A stretch of DNA of 64,000 nt. It comes from SZAS-103 sp038234715 (GTDB lineage Bacteria > Pseudomonadota > Gammaproteobacteria > Xanthomonadales > Xanthomonadaceae). The stretch is taken from assembly GCA_038234715.1 (NCBI GenBank), contig JBBQTD010000009.1, forward strand, positions 1-64,000, read 5' to 3'. Positions 1 to 7,619 of this stretch are shown piece by piece (position 1 is the first letter of the stretch; each line of letters starts with the position of its first letter). Position numbers and translations under genes: made by a program. The notes beneath the pieces are model-generated. The model had not been told where the DNA came from and did not search any database. It was given only the letters and a program-made list of their open reading frames with translations.

Positions 1-186
1 AAGGATGGGAAACATCGCCGCTCTGATGGTCAACGCAGGCGCGATCTCGGGAGGCTTTCGCGCGACGTCAGGTCGTGTTGGCGAATGTCCGGAGCGCAAC
101 TGCGCAAGGATGGCGCACGTTCGTGGCTGGTTCTCCATCAGAGCATCTGCGCTGCCGGCGCTGGCGCACCGGCATGCAGGCAGGAC

Positions 187-573
187 TCAGAGCTGGCCTG
201 CCCGGTCGAGCCTGTTCAACGCATTCCACGACCGCGCAATGATCGCGCGCACGCGATCCCATGCCAGCCGCGACGCTCCGCGCAGTTCGTCCCACTGCGC
301 CTTCAACTCCGGTTCCGACAGGCGAGCTGCCTCGCGATGATAGGCCTCGTAGGTGAGCAGGCCGAGCGCATACGCGGGGCAGTAGTCGTCCCAGTCCACG
401 TCGGGGTCGGCCTCGGACAACACCGCGAAATCGGTGTGCGCAAGCCGGTTGAATGCGGGCGGCACGTCGGTCATTCCGGGATAGGCAAGGCAATGTTCCA
501 GGGGTGTCACTGTTAGGTGCCGCTGCTGCGCGGCGGCGATCAGCGAACGCATGGCGATCGGGACGGTTTGCAT
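187..573 (-). CDS. Small conserved hypothetical protein, stress-type, sigma-54 promoter
   Basis: 128-residue soluble protein without signal peptide or membrane segment. I cannot name the family. The C-terminal half carries a pattern (CPAYALG at about residues 70-76, then an acidic/aromatic stretch and WDELRGASRLAWDRVRAII) that resembles the PAY..G / WD..R.AI..W helical region of small stress-associated proteobacterial proteins; this resemblance is from memory. The start at 573 is chosen because a strong ribosome binding site (AGGGAGGA) sits 7-8 bases upstream; the frame stays open further upstream but without such a site. A sigma-54 type promoter lies 57 bases upstream of the start codon (630-645). 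It is the last gene of the sigma-54 locus and may be controlled by the response regulator at 1055-2446. Confidence 0.7.
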   Translation of the reverse strand: MQTVPIAMRSLIAAAQQRHLTVTPLEHCLAYPGMTDVPPAFNRLAHTDFAVLSEADPDVDWDDYCPAYALGLLTYEAYHREAARLSEPELKAQWDELRGASRLAWDRVRAIIARSWNALNRLDRAGQL

Positions 574-629
574 GGCCGGTTCCTCCCTTCTTCTGTCAAC
601 TGATGACAACCCCTTTCGCAAAAAATCAA

Positions 630-645
630 AGCAATTTCCATGCCG
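630..645 (-). promoter_or_regulatory. Sigma-54 (-24/-12) promoter
   Basis: On the minus strand the sequence CGGCATGGAAATTGCT has the GG-N10-GC spacing and the TTGCT -12 half of the sigma-54 consensus; the -24 half is GGCATGG instead of GGCACGG. The expected start point is near 618, giving a leader of about 45 bases before the gene that begins at 573. No experimental support; inferred from motif and position only. Confidence 0.6.
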
Positions 646-804
646 TTCAGTTTTGGGCGCAAATGCCTGGGAAAGAAACCAACAGCCGTCTTCGTCTTGC
701 CGCGGTTTCGGACGATTGGCGCTTAGCCTGGCCGCCTTTTCATTCTCGCAGGTGCGCGGCAGCACATGCCGATGGACGACGCCATTGCTGCCCGCCGCGC
801 GCGT

Positions 805-1083
805 CTAGCCGCGGCGCGCATCCAGCAGCGCGAGCAAGCGCGTGACCTCGTCGCTGCAGACGGTTCCAGCACGTGAGATCGCCGCGACGAATGGCCGCAG
901 CGATTCGGGCACGTCTTCGCTGCGGGCGGCGAGCACGGCGGCATTCATCAACAGCGAATTCAAGCCGTTGCGAAGATCGTGGACGGCCTTCGCGATTTGC
1001 CGCGCCTGGTCGTCGGTCGCAGCGTCCATCGGCGCCGGCGCTGCGGCGGCCGGGTCAGGGCCGATTGTCGGAGTCTTGGGCAT
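805..1083 (-). CDS. Orphan DHp-like (HisKA helical hairpin) small protein A
   Basis: 92-residue protein with a disordered Ala/Pro N-terminus and then two predicted amphipathic helices. The first contains HDLRNGLNSLLMNAAVL, which matches the H-box of histidine kinases (H-E/D-L-R-N/T), and the second (PESLRPFVAAISRAG...) fits the second dimerisation helix. There is no ATP-binding domain. The start at 1083 overlaps the end of the response regulator gene by 29 bases, so the two are probably translationally coupled; a weaker start exists at 1029. By position it may be a phosphotransfer partner or phosphate sink for the regulator, an inference only. A second protein of the same kind lies at 2867-3118. 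Confidence 0.65.
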   Translation of the reverse strand: MPKTPTIGPDPAAAAPAPMDAATDDQARQIAKAVHDLRNGLNSLLMNAAVLAARSEDVPESLRPFVAAISRAGTVCSDEVTRLLALLDARRG

Positions 1084-2446
1084 CGGGCACCTGGGTGACA
1101 TCGGTGTCGGACTGATAGCGGGCAAGCCGGTTGTAGATGGTCTTGGCGCTGATGCCCAGCGCCTCTGCCGCCTTGAGTTTGTTGTTGTCGTAGTAGGCAA
1201 GGGTCTTGAGCATCAGGCGACGCTCGACCTCGTCCAGGGTGGTGCCGATGCGGAAGGTGATCGAGTGCATGTCCTCGGCGATCGGTTCGCGCGGGCGCTG
1301 CGTCTCGAACTCCACGTCAACCAGGTTTCCGTCCGCAAGGATGTACGCGCGTTGCACCAGGTTGCGCAGTTCGCGCACGTTGCCAGGCCAGCGATGCCGC
1401 GCAAGCCGGTCGGTGACGCCGGGAGCGAACACACGACGGGTTCCATAGCGCTGGTTCAATCGCGCGAGGAAAGTATCGGCGAGCAGGGCCACGTCCTCAG
1501 GCCGATCGCGCAATGGCGGCAACGACAACGGAAATTCGCTAAGCCGGTAGAACAGGTCCTCGCGCAGGCGGCCTTCGCTGATGGCCTGCTGCGGCAGGCG
1601 ATTGGTGGCGGAGATCAAGCGCACGTCGACGGGGATGTCGGACTGGCCGCCGACGCGGCGCACGGTGCGTGTCTCGAGCACCCGCAGCAAGTGTACTTGC
1701 AGGTGCAATGGCATCTCGGTGATCTCGTCCAGGAACAGCGAGCCTCCGTGCGCCTGTTCGAAAAACCCTTCGTGCCGCAAATGGGCGCCGGTGAAGCTGC
1801 CCTTTTCATGGCCAAACAGCTGGCTGGCCAGCAATTCGGGTGGGACGGCCCCGCTGTTGACCGCGACGAACGCGCCCTTGCGACCGCTCTCCTCGTGCAC
1901 GGCGCGCGCGACGAGTTCCTTGCCGGTGCCGCTCTCGCCCACCACGAGTACCGACGCTTCAATCGGCGCGACCCGGCGAATGGCGTCGCGGACCGACTGC
2001 AACGCGCGGCCACCGACCATGCCCCGCCAGTCGCCCACCAAGGGACCGGTCGCGCGGCGCCGGCTTTGCGCGTTCGCGAGCAGTTCCTGGTAGCGCTCGA
2101 TCTGCAGCGGCTTGACGATGTAGTCCACCACCTGCAGTCGCACCGCCTGCAAAGCGGATTCCAGGGTCGGCTGGCCGCTGATCAGGATGGTTTGCGTGCC
2201 CGCAAGGTCGAGATGGTCGAGCAGCTGCATGCCACTTCCGTCTGGCAGGGTCAGGTCGATCAGCGCGAGATCGAACCTGGCTCCCTGCAGGCGGGTCACC
2301 GCCTGGGCGACGCTTGCCGCAATCGTGATGTCGAAGCCTTTCTGGCGCGCAATCTCGGCCGCCGCATGCACGAAGCCGACATCGTCGTCGACGATCAGCA
2401 ACGTATGCCGCGCAGTGGGAACCGGCTGCGGTTTTGCTGGTGTCAT
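1055..2446 (-). CDS. NtrC-family sigma-54-dependent response regulator
   Basis: 463 residues in the order receiver (about 14-125; VDDD acidic pocket, phospho-acceptor Asp in ALIDLTLPDG, Lys in VKPL), AAA+ sigma-54 interaction domain (about 145-375; Walker A GESGTGKE, GSFTGA in place of the usual GAFTGA loop, Walker B LFLDEI, WPGNVREL) and a C-terminal Fis-type helix-turn-helix (KAAEALGISAKTIYNRL). It therefore should activate sigma-54 promoters after phosphorylation. Three such promoters occur within 3 kb (630-645, 2566-2581, 3494-3509), and a small DHp-like gene overlaps its 3' end. No dedicated kinase is adjacent, but hybrid kinases start 2.3 kb away. GSFTGA is a tolerated variant in some family members. 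Confidence 0.95.
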   Translation of the reverse strand: MTPAKPQPVPTARHTLLIVDDDVGFVHAAAEIARQKGFDITIAASVAQAVTRLQGARFDLALIDLTLPDGSGMQLLDHLDLAGTQTILISGQPTLESALQAVRLQVVDYIVKPLQIERYQELLANAQSRRRATGPLVGDWRGMVGGRALQSVRDAIRRVAPIEASVLVVGESGTGKELVARAVHEESGRKGAFVAVNSGAVPPELLASQLFGHEKGSFTGAHLRHEGFFEQAHGGSLFLDEITEMPLHLQVHLLRVLETRTVRRVGGQSDIPVDVRLISATNRLPQQAISEGRLREDLFYRLSEFPLSLPPLRDRPEDVALLADTFLARLNQRYGTRRVFAPGVTDRLARHRWPGNVRELRNLVQRAYILADGNLVDVEFETQRPREPIAEDMHSITFRIGTTLDEVERRLMLKTLAYYDNNKLKAAEALGISAKTIYNRLARYQSDTDVTQVPDAQDSDNRP

Positions 2447-2565
2447 TGCGAATCCAGCAAGGTGCTCGCCAACTCTCCGCGGTGGACGCGGGGGATGGCA
2501 GTCGTCATTCGGGGCACTGCGAAAGTTCGACCCCGGAATGACGGTATTACATGGTTGTGACTGGA

Positions 2566-2581
2566 TGGCACGAATGCTGCT
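2566..2581 (+). promoter_or_regulatory. Sigma-54 (-24/-12) promoter of the 2668-3118 operon
   Basis: TGGCACGAATGCTGCT: a perfect -24 half (TGGCACG) and CTGCT at -12 (consensus TTGCA/T), with exact GG-N10-GC spacing. The predicted start is near 2593, leaving about 75 bases of leader before the first gene at 2668. Position in the intergenic region divergent from the sigma-54 activator gene supports it. Confidence 0.6.
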
Positions 2582-2667
2582 TCATTCTCTGTCATGCGGA
2601 CTGTTTCGCACACACTGTCCATCCATGCAACCACATTTGCGGCCACGTGGCCTGAGGGGCTCAATTC

Positions 2668-2865
2668 ATGAAATTCATCGATGGCCACGGCTTCGGGCGC
2701 TGGCTGAAAAGGGCGTCGCAGCAGGACGCCGAGCGCGGGATCGACGAACAACTTGAGAATTCGTTCCCGGCGAGCGATCCTCCCTCGTACTACCCACAGT
2801 CCTGCAGGTTTACAAACTCGCATGCATTCAAGTCCGCCTGGAACCGTCCCGGAAGGGAGCGCTGA
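2668..2865 (+). CDS. Small ESFPASDPPS-type hypothetical protein
   Basis: 65-residue basic protein. It contains DEQLENSFPASDPPS (about residues 26-40), a signature seen in many very short proteobacterial proteins of unknown function, often near stress genes. Start supported by GAGGGG upstream and by the downstream gene beginning 1 base after its stop (TGACATG), so both are one translational unit. No signal peptide or membrane segment. Expression is likely from the sigma-54 promoter at 2566-2581. Confidence 0.65.
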   Translation: MKFIDGHGFGRWLKRASQQDAERGIDEQLENSFPASDPPSYYPQSCRFTNSHAFKSAWNRPGRER

Positions 2866-2866
2866 C

Positions 2867-3118
2867 ATGGGCAGCCACGCGCAAGTGGCGCAGCCAGCTG
2901 CCTCCCGTCCAGCCCGCGGCTCCGAGCGGGCAAATTCGGAACGCGAGGACTGGATCCACGAGTTCCGCAACGCCCTTGGCAACGTCACCATCGCCGCAAG
3001 CGCGGCCCGATGCGAGCTGACGGACGACAAGTCCGGCCAGGCTGCCGCCTTGTTCATGCAGCAGATCGAGGTCGGCTGCGACCGCTGCCTGAGACTGCTT
3101 GGCACAATGCCTCGGTAG
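2867..3118 (+). CDS. Orphan DHp-like (HisKA helical hairpin) small protein B
   Basis: 83-residue protein. After a disordered Ala/Arg/Ser N-terminus it has a helix containing WIHEFRNALGNVTIAASAA, matching the histidine-kinase H-box, followed by a second helix (GQAAALFMQQIEVGCDRCLRLL). There is no kinase ATP-binding domain. Ribosome binding site GGAAGGGAG is well placed. It parallels the protein at 805-1083 and is cotranscribed with the 65-residue gene before it. A role as phospho-acceptor, dimerisation decoy or kinase inhibitor in the neighbouring two-component system is conceivable but not shown by the sequence. Confidence 0.65.
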   Translation: MGSHAQVAQPAASRPARGSERANSEREDWIHEFRNALGNVTIAASAARCELTDDKSGQAAALFMQQIEVGCDRCLRLLGTMPR

Positions 3119-3303
3119 TCCGAGGGATCGCGCAGGCCTTCCGCAGACAGCCCCCGGAGATTTCCCCAGCGCAACGTGTCGGGCCTGGCTTTGCCTGTTG
3201 CGTCGGGGCGTCATGGGGTAGGCAGGGCGCTGCTTATGCCCGCCCAATCTCCATCTGATGCGTGCAGCCGGCATATTCCTATCAGGCCAGCAACGTCAGG
3301 GAC

Positions 3304-3334
3304 AAAAAAAACGGAGCGGGAATGACCCGCTCCG
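3304..3334 (-). terminator. Rho-independent terminator of the small RNA
   Basis: Perfect 9-bp stem CGGAGCGGG / CCCGCTCCG (3312-3334) with a 5-base loop, followed on the minus strand by eight uninterrupted T (3304-3311). There is no T-run on the plus strand, so it stops minus-strand transcription. Confidence 0.92.
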
Positions 3335-3483
3335 TATACCCAGCACCTGAGCTTGCCCGATGACGTCCATCGGGACTTCCTTGGCTCCGCGGGACGTCCT
3401 GTCCGTTGGCACTTCCTGTGTTTGCCGGGTTGTCGACAGGTCGTCCTGACCTTTGGCCATCCGTGGCCGTTTTTCTCCCTTCA
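3304..3483 (-). ncRNA. Putative sigma-54-dependent CsrB/RsmZ-like small RNA
   Basis: Bounded by an exact sigma-54 promoter (start near 3483) and a perfect terminator, giving about 180 nt. On the minus strand it contains successive perfect hairpins: GGCC-ACGGAT-GGCC (3455-3468), GGTC-AGGAC-GACC (3439-3451), CAC-AGGAA-GTG (3410-3420) and GGAC-AGGAC-GTCC (3392-3404). Then come an AAGGAA stretch and CCCGATG-GACGT-CATCGGG (3356-3374). GGA lies in the apical loop of four and at the loop edge of the fifth, the known binding format for CsrA/RsmA. About ten GGA motifs occur in total. An open frame of up to 80 codons crosses it but reads through the terminator stem and T-tract (stop at 3296) and has no well-spaced ribosome binding site, so I favour a non-coding role. 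CsrA itself is not in the window. Confidence 0.6.
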
Positions 3484-3493
3484 TTTCAGTAGA

Positions 3494-3509
3494 TGCAAGC
3501 GTCGTGCCA
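3494..3509 (-). promoter_or_regulatory. Sigma-54 (-24/-12) promoter of the small RNA
   Basis: Minus-strand TGGCACGACGCTTGCA is an exact match to the TGGCAC-N5-TTGCA consensus with GG-N10-GC spacing. It points into the 180-nt hairpin-rich transcript ending at 3304. I could not identify a convincing palindromic activator site between 3510 and 3670. Confidence 0.8.
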
Positions 3510-3709
3510 ATGCCGAAACCCCGATAGTTCGTGCGCAAGCGGCGTGACGCATACGTAGTTTTTGCACGGCAGGGAAAGAATTACAGGCGTCTCTGCGCAG
3601 GCCGGCTGTTTTCCGGTCGGCCCTCCTGCTACCTTAGCGAACGCCACACTGGCGATCCGGTTAGAGCTTGGAGGCGTCTCACGCGTCGCCAGAAGTCGAG
3701 AGCCCTACG

Positions 3710-4771
3710 ATGACGATTCCCACCGAGCCGATCGGAAGCATTCCGCGCACTCCAGAATTGATCGAAGCCCTCAGAACGCACGATGGGGCCGATCCCGCGC
3801 TTGAACCGCTGTACGACGCCGCGATCCGGGACACCATCGAGCGGTTCGAAGCGACCGGCTCGCCGGTCATCACCGATGGGGAGCAGCGCAAGTTCCACAA
3901 TTTCTGGACGTATGCCGTGCATGGCTTGCCCAACAGCGCGCCGGACGGCTTCGCCATTCCGTTTGCCGCAGGCCACACCCGCCGCATGCCGCGACTCACC
4001 GAGGGCCCGTTTCGTTACATGCAACGTGCCGACAGATTCCTCGAGACCGCGCTTCGGTATGCGCATGTCCCGGTGAAGCAGGCGGTGATTTCGCCGTCGG
4101 CCATGAGCCTGATGTACCCGGTCGCACAGCTGCCCGGCTATTCGCGCGAACAATTCATCCAGGACTTGTTGCACGAGCACGAAACCGAAATCCGCGCTTG
4201 CCTGGCAAAGGGCGCCTGCAAGGTGCAGGTCGATTTCACCGAAGGCCGGCTGTCGGTCAAGATCGATCCCTCGGGCCACCTGTTGCAGAGTTTCATCGAC
4301 CTGAACAATCTGGCCCTGTCGCGCTTCTCCCCAGAGGAGCGCCAGCGCATCGGCGTTCACACGTGCCCGGGCGGCGATCGCGACTCGACCCATAGCGGCG
4401 ACGTCGATTACGCCGAATTGCTGCCCAGCCTTTTCGAACTCAAGGCCGGGAATTTCTACATCGCGCTGGCCGGCGAAAAAGATCCGCAACGCGTCCTGCG
4501 GATCATTCGTGAACACATGAAACCCGACCAGCGGATTTTTGTTGGCGTGGTTTCGCCGATCGATCCGCGCGTTGAAACCCCCGAGGAGGTCCGCGACCGC
4601 GTGCTTGCTGCGGCTGAGTTCATCGATGTCGCGCAACTGGGCACGACTGACGACTGCGGGTTTTCGCCCTTCTGCGACGACACCAGCACCAGCCGCGAAA
4701 CCGCGTTCGCAAAGATCGCCGCGCGCGTGCGCGGGACAGCCCTTGCATCCAGACTTCTTGGAGCTGGTTGA
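3710..4771 (+). CDS. MetE-like cobalamin-independent methionine synthase family protein
   Basis: 353 residues resembling the C-terminal catalytic (UROD/MetE-like) barrel of 5-methyltetrahydropteroyltriglutamate-homocysteine methyltransferase, without the N-terminal half of full MetE (about 750 residues). Zinc-site residues fit the family: VHTCPGGDRDSTHSG supplies His-x-Cys, and GFSPFCDD near the C-terminus supplies the second Cys. Such stand-alone proteins are annotated as vitamin-B12-independent methionine synthase family; their methyl donor is often unclear. The start at 3710 (MTIPTEPIGSIPRT) begins at the conserved N-terminus; an upstream ATG at 3668 is possible but adds unrelated residues. 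The stop overlaps the start of the next gene (TGATG), so the two are coupled. Confidence 0.88.
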   Translation: MTIPTEPIGSIPRTPELIEALRTHDGADPALEPLYDAAIRDTIERFEATGSPVITDGEQRKFHNFWTYAVHGLPNSAPDGFAIPFAAGHTRRMPRLTEGPFRYMQRADRFLETALRYAHVPVKQAVISPSAMSLMYPVAQLPGYSREQFIQDLLHEHETEIRACLAKGACKVQVDFTEGRLSVKIDPSGHLLQSFIDLNNLALSRFSPEERQRIGVHTCPGGDRDSTHSGDVDYAELLPSLFELKAGNFYIALAGEKDPQRVLRIIREHMKPDQRIFVGVVSPIDPRVETPEEVRDRVLAAAEFIDVAQLGTTDDCGFSPFCDDTSTSRETAFAKIAARVRGTALASRLLGAG

Positions 4772-7566
4772 TGGCGGCCGGCGCGGACGAGGACGAATTG
4801 CTTCGATCGGTCGCGCTGCAGAACGCGCGCAGCATCCTGCAGGCGCGGCTGCACGCGGAAGCCGAACTGGTTCGGGCGAAGGAAGTATTGGAGGCGCGTT
4901 CGGCTGAACTGGCCGGGTCGCTTGCAATGATGCGCGCGACCCTCGAGGCGACCAGCGACGGCATCATGGCGTCGGACAACGAACGTCGGGTCACCAGTTA
5001 CAACCGCCAATACGCGCAGATGTGGCGGCTGCCCGATGGCGTGCTGGATTCGCCGGGACACCGGCATCCCGGTGATGCCTGCATTCGGCAGCTGAAGGAT
5101 TCGCAGGCATATCTCGCGCGGCTCGATGCGATCTACGCATCGGAGACCGCGGAAAGCCACGACCTGCTCGAGCTGGTCGATGGACGCGTGTTCGATCGGG
5201 TTTCGCGCATCCAGATCCTGGACGGGCGCCACGTGGGTCGCGTCTGGAGCTATCGCGACATCACCGAGAACCGACGCTCCGAGGAAGTGTTGCGGCAGCA
5301 CACGGAATGGCTGCGGGTGACGCTCTCGAGCATCGGCGATGGCGTCGTCGCAACCGATGCGAACGGGCAAGTGACATTCCTCAATGGCGTGGCCGAGCAA
5401 CTGACCGGTTGGCCGATGGACGAGGCCAGCGGTCGGCCTCTGGTCGACATCTTCAACATCGTCAATGAACGTACCCGCGCCCCGGTCGAGAACCCCGTGT
5501 TTCGCGCGCTGCGCGAAGGGGTGATCGTCGGACTCGCAAACCACACCGTCCTCATCGCGCGGGACGGCAGCGAACTGCCAATCGACGACAGTGCCGCGCC
5601 GATGCGCGATGCGCATGGAAACATGATCGGCGCCGTGCTGGTGTTCCGCGACATCACCGCGCGTCAACTCGCCGACCAGGCCCAGGTCGTGCTCGCGGCG
5701 ATCGTGGAATCTTCCGAAGACGCGATCGTCAGCAAGGATCTCAACGGAATCATTCGCTCATGGAACCGCGGGGCCGAACGGCTGTTCGGTTACAACCCGG
5801 AAGAAGCGGTTGGCCGGCCGATCACATTGATCATCCCACCGGAGCTCATCGAGGAAGAAAAACACATTCTGAGTCAGCTGCGGCGAGGCCAGCGCATCGA
5901 GCACTTCGAAACTGTCCGGGTGTCGAAGAGCGGACGCCGGATCAACATCTCGCTGACGATCTCACCCGTTCGCGACAAGGAAGGCCACGTCATCGGCGTA
6001 TCGAAGATCGCGCGGGACATCACCGAACTCAAGCGCGCGCAGGATGTGCTGGCGTGGGATGCGCTGCTGCTCGCGAACGTGCGCGACGCCGTGATCGTGA
6101 CCGATCTCAAGGGCATCGTGACCCATTGGAACGAGGGCGCAAGGCGTCTGTTCGGATGGGATGCCGAAGAGATGCTTGGACGCCACTTTGCGGACCGGAT
6201 GCCTGAGGCGGGGCAAGCGTGGGTCAGCGAGCAAATCTACATCCATGGCCTTGGCATGGAGTGGTCGGGAGAATACGAAGCGTGGCGCAAGGATGGATCG
6301 CGCGTCTGGATCGACGTCCGCGTCAGTCCCTTCTCGGACGGACAAGGCCGACGCACCGGTATCCTGGGCTTGGCCAATGACATCAGCGAGCGCAGGAACG
6401 CTGAGGAGGCCCTGCGCCAGGCCGACCGCCGCAAGGATGAGTTCCTTGCCCTACTCGCCCACGAACTGCGCAATCCACTGGCGCCCTTGCGCAACGGTCT
6501 GCAGGTCATGCGGCTGGCTCCCGGCGACGCCAACGCAGTTGCGCAGGCGCGCGCGATGATGGATCGCCAACTCAGTCATATGGTCCGCCTGGTCGACGAC
6601 CTGCTCGACCTGTCGCGCATCGGGCAGAACAAGATGGAACTGCGCCGCGCGCCGGTGCTGCTTGCGGATGTCATCGACAACGCCGTCGAGACCGCGCGGC
6701 CCGCGATCGAGGCCGCTGGACACGAACTGGTGGTGGCGCTGACGCCGGGCCCGGTGAATCTCGACGCAGACATGACGCGACTGGCGCAGGTGTTTTCGAA
6801 CCTGTTGACGAACAGCGCCAAGTACACCGAACGCGGCGGGCGGATCCGGCTGGCTGCAGAGCAGCGTGGCGACGAAGTGACCGTCATGGTGAGCGACACC
6901 GGGATCGGCATTCCCGCCGATGCGCTTCCAAATGTGTTCGACATGTTCTCGCAGGTGGACCGCAGCAACGAGCGCGCAGCCAGCGGCCTCGGGATCGGCC
7001 TGGCGCTGGTCAAGGGTTTTGTCGAAATGCACGGCGGATCGGTGGTCGCCATGAGCGAAGGACCCGGCAAGGGAAGCACGTTCTCGGTGCGCCTTCCGAT
7101 CGCAAGCGCGACGCATCCACCGGTGGCGCCGCGCGGCGAGATCGAGCCTGCAAAGCGGGCGGTAGCGGGGAGGAGGATCCTGGTTGTCGACGACAACGAG
7201 GACGCGGCGCGTTCGATGGCGCGGGTTCTCAATCTGCAGGGAGACGAGGTGGTGGCGGTTCACGATGGTGAGAACGCCATCAGCACGGTGGAGACATTCC
7301 GGCCGCATGTGGTCCTTCTGGATGTGGGCATGCCGCGCATGAACGGTTACGAGGCAGCGCGTCGCATCCGCGAAGGCGCATGGGGTTGCAATGCGGTGCT
7401 CATCGCGGTGACCGGATGGGGCCAGGATGGAGACCGCGCGCAGTCGAAGCAGGCCGGGTGCGATGGCCACCTGGTCAAGCCGGTCGACCTGCGGGAACTC
7501 GAAAAACTCATGGACGCATTGACGAACGCGAGGCGCGCGGGGAATCCGCAATGGGGGGTCGGCTAA
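4771..7566 (+). CDS. Multi-PAS hybrid sensor histidine kinase
   Basis: 931 residues, cytoplasmic (no membrane segment). After an N-terminal coiled coil there are four PAS domains (about 45-165, 175-300, 305-425, 430-550). HisKA follows with phospho-acceptor His564 in LLAHELRNPLAPLRNG, then an HATPase (about 650-775; N box LTNSAKYTE, G boxes DTGIGIP and SGLGIGLAL) and a C-terminal receiver (about 800-925) with Asp851 in VVLLDVGMPRMNG and Lys in LVKPVD. Start ATG overlaps the previous stop (TGATG) with GGAG upstream. There is no output domain, so phosphate must leave to a separate HPt or regulator. Being coupled to a MetE-like enzyme is unusual and may hint at the sensed process, but nothing direct shows this. 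Confidence 0.93.
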   Translation: MAAGADEDELLRSVALQNARSILQARLHAEAELVRAKEVLEARSAELAGSLAMMRATLEATSDGIMASDNERRVTSYNRQYAQMWRLPDGVLDSPGHRHPGDACIRQLKDSQAYLARLDAIYASETAESHDLLELVDGRVFDRVSRIQILDGRHVGRVWSYRDITENRRSEEVLRQHTEWLRVTLSSIGDGVVATDANGQVTFLNGVAEQLTGWPMDEASGRPLVDIFNIVNERTRAPVENPVFRALREGVIVGLANHTVLIARDGSELPIDDSAAPMRDAHGNMIGAVLVFRDITARQLADQAQVVLAAIVESSEDAIVSKDLNGIIRSWNRGAERLFGYNPEEAVGRPITLIIPPELIEEEKHILSQLRRGQRIEHFETVRVSKSGRRINISLTISPVRDKEGHVIGVSKIARDITELKRAQDVLAWDALLLANVRDAVIVTDLKGIVTHWNEGARRLFGWDAEEMLGRHFADRMPEAGQAWVSEQIYIHGLGMEWSGEYEAWRKDGSRVWIDVRVSPFSDGQGRRTGILGLANDISERRNAEEALRQADRRKDEFLALLAHELRNPLAPLRNGLQVMRLAPGDANAVAQARAMMDRQLSHMVRLVDDLLDLSRIGQNKMELRRAPVLLADVIDNAVETARPAIEAAGHELVVALTPGPVNLDADMTRLAQVFSNLLTNSAKYTERGGRIRLAAEQRGDEVTVMVSDTGIGIPADALPNVFDMFSQVDRSNERAASGLGIGLALVKGFVEMHGGSVVAMSEGPGKGSTFSVRLPIASATHPPVAPRGEIEPAKRAVAGRRILVVDDNEDAARSMARVLNLQGDEVVAVHDGENAISTVETFRPHVVLLDVGMPRMNGYEAARRIREGAWGCNAVLIAVTGWGQDGDRAQSKQAGCDGHLVKPVDLRELEKLMDALTNARRAGNPQWGVG

Positions 7567-7619
7567 GGGCGAGCGCCCCGGTCGGGCATGGGGTCGCGCA
7601 CCAGCTCCTCGGTCGTCGT

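Noticed and set aside
2456..2471. Minus-strand GG-N10-GC site (TGGCGAGCACCTTGCT) just before the response regulator
   Set aside because: The predicted start would fall on the start codon itself, leaving no leader, and the -24 half is weak; probably chance.
842..2560. Plus-strand open frame of 572 codons opposite the response regulator
   Set aside because: Shadow of the G/C-rich third codon positions of the true gene; composition lacks any domain and the minus strand shows a complete NtrC-type protein.
3296..3538. Small protein of 54-80 residues on the minus strand over the small RNA
   Set aside because: The frame runs through the terminator stem and T-tract, has poor ribosome-site spacing, and the DNA is explained by serial hairpins.
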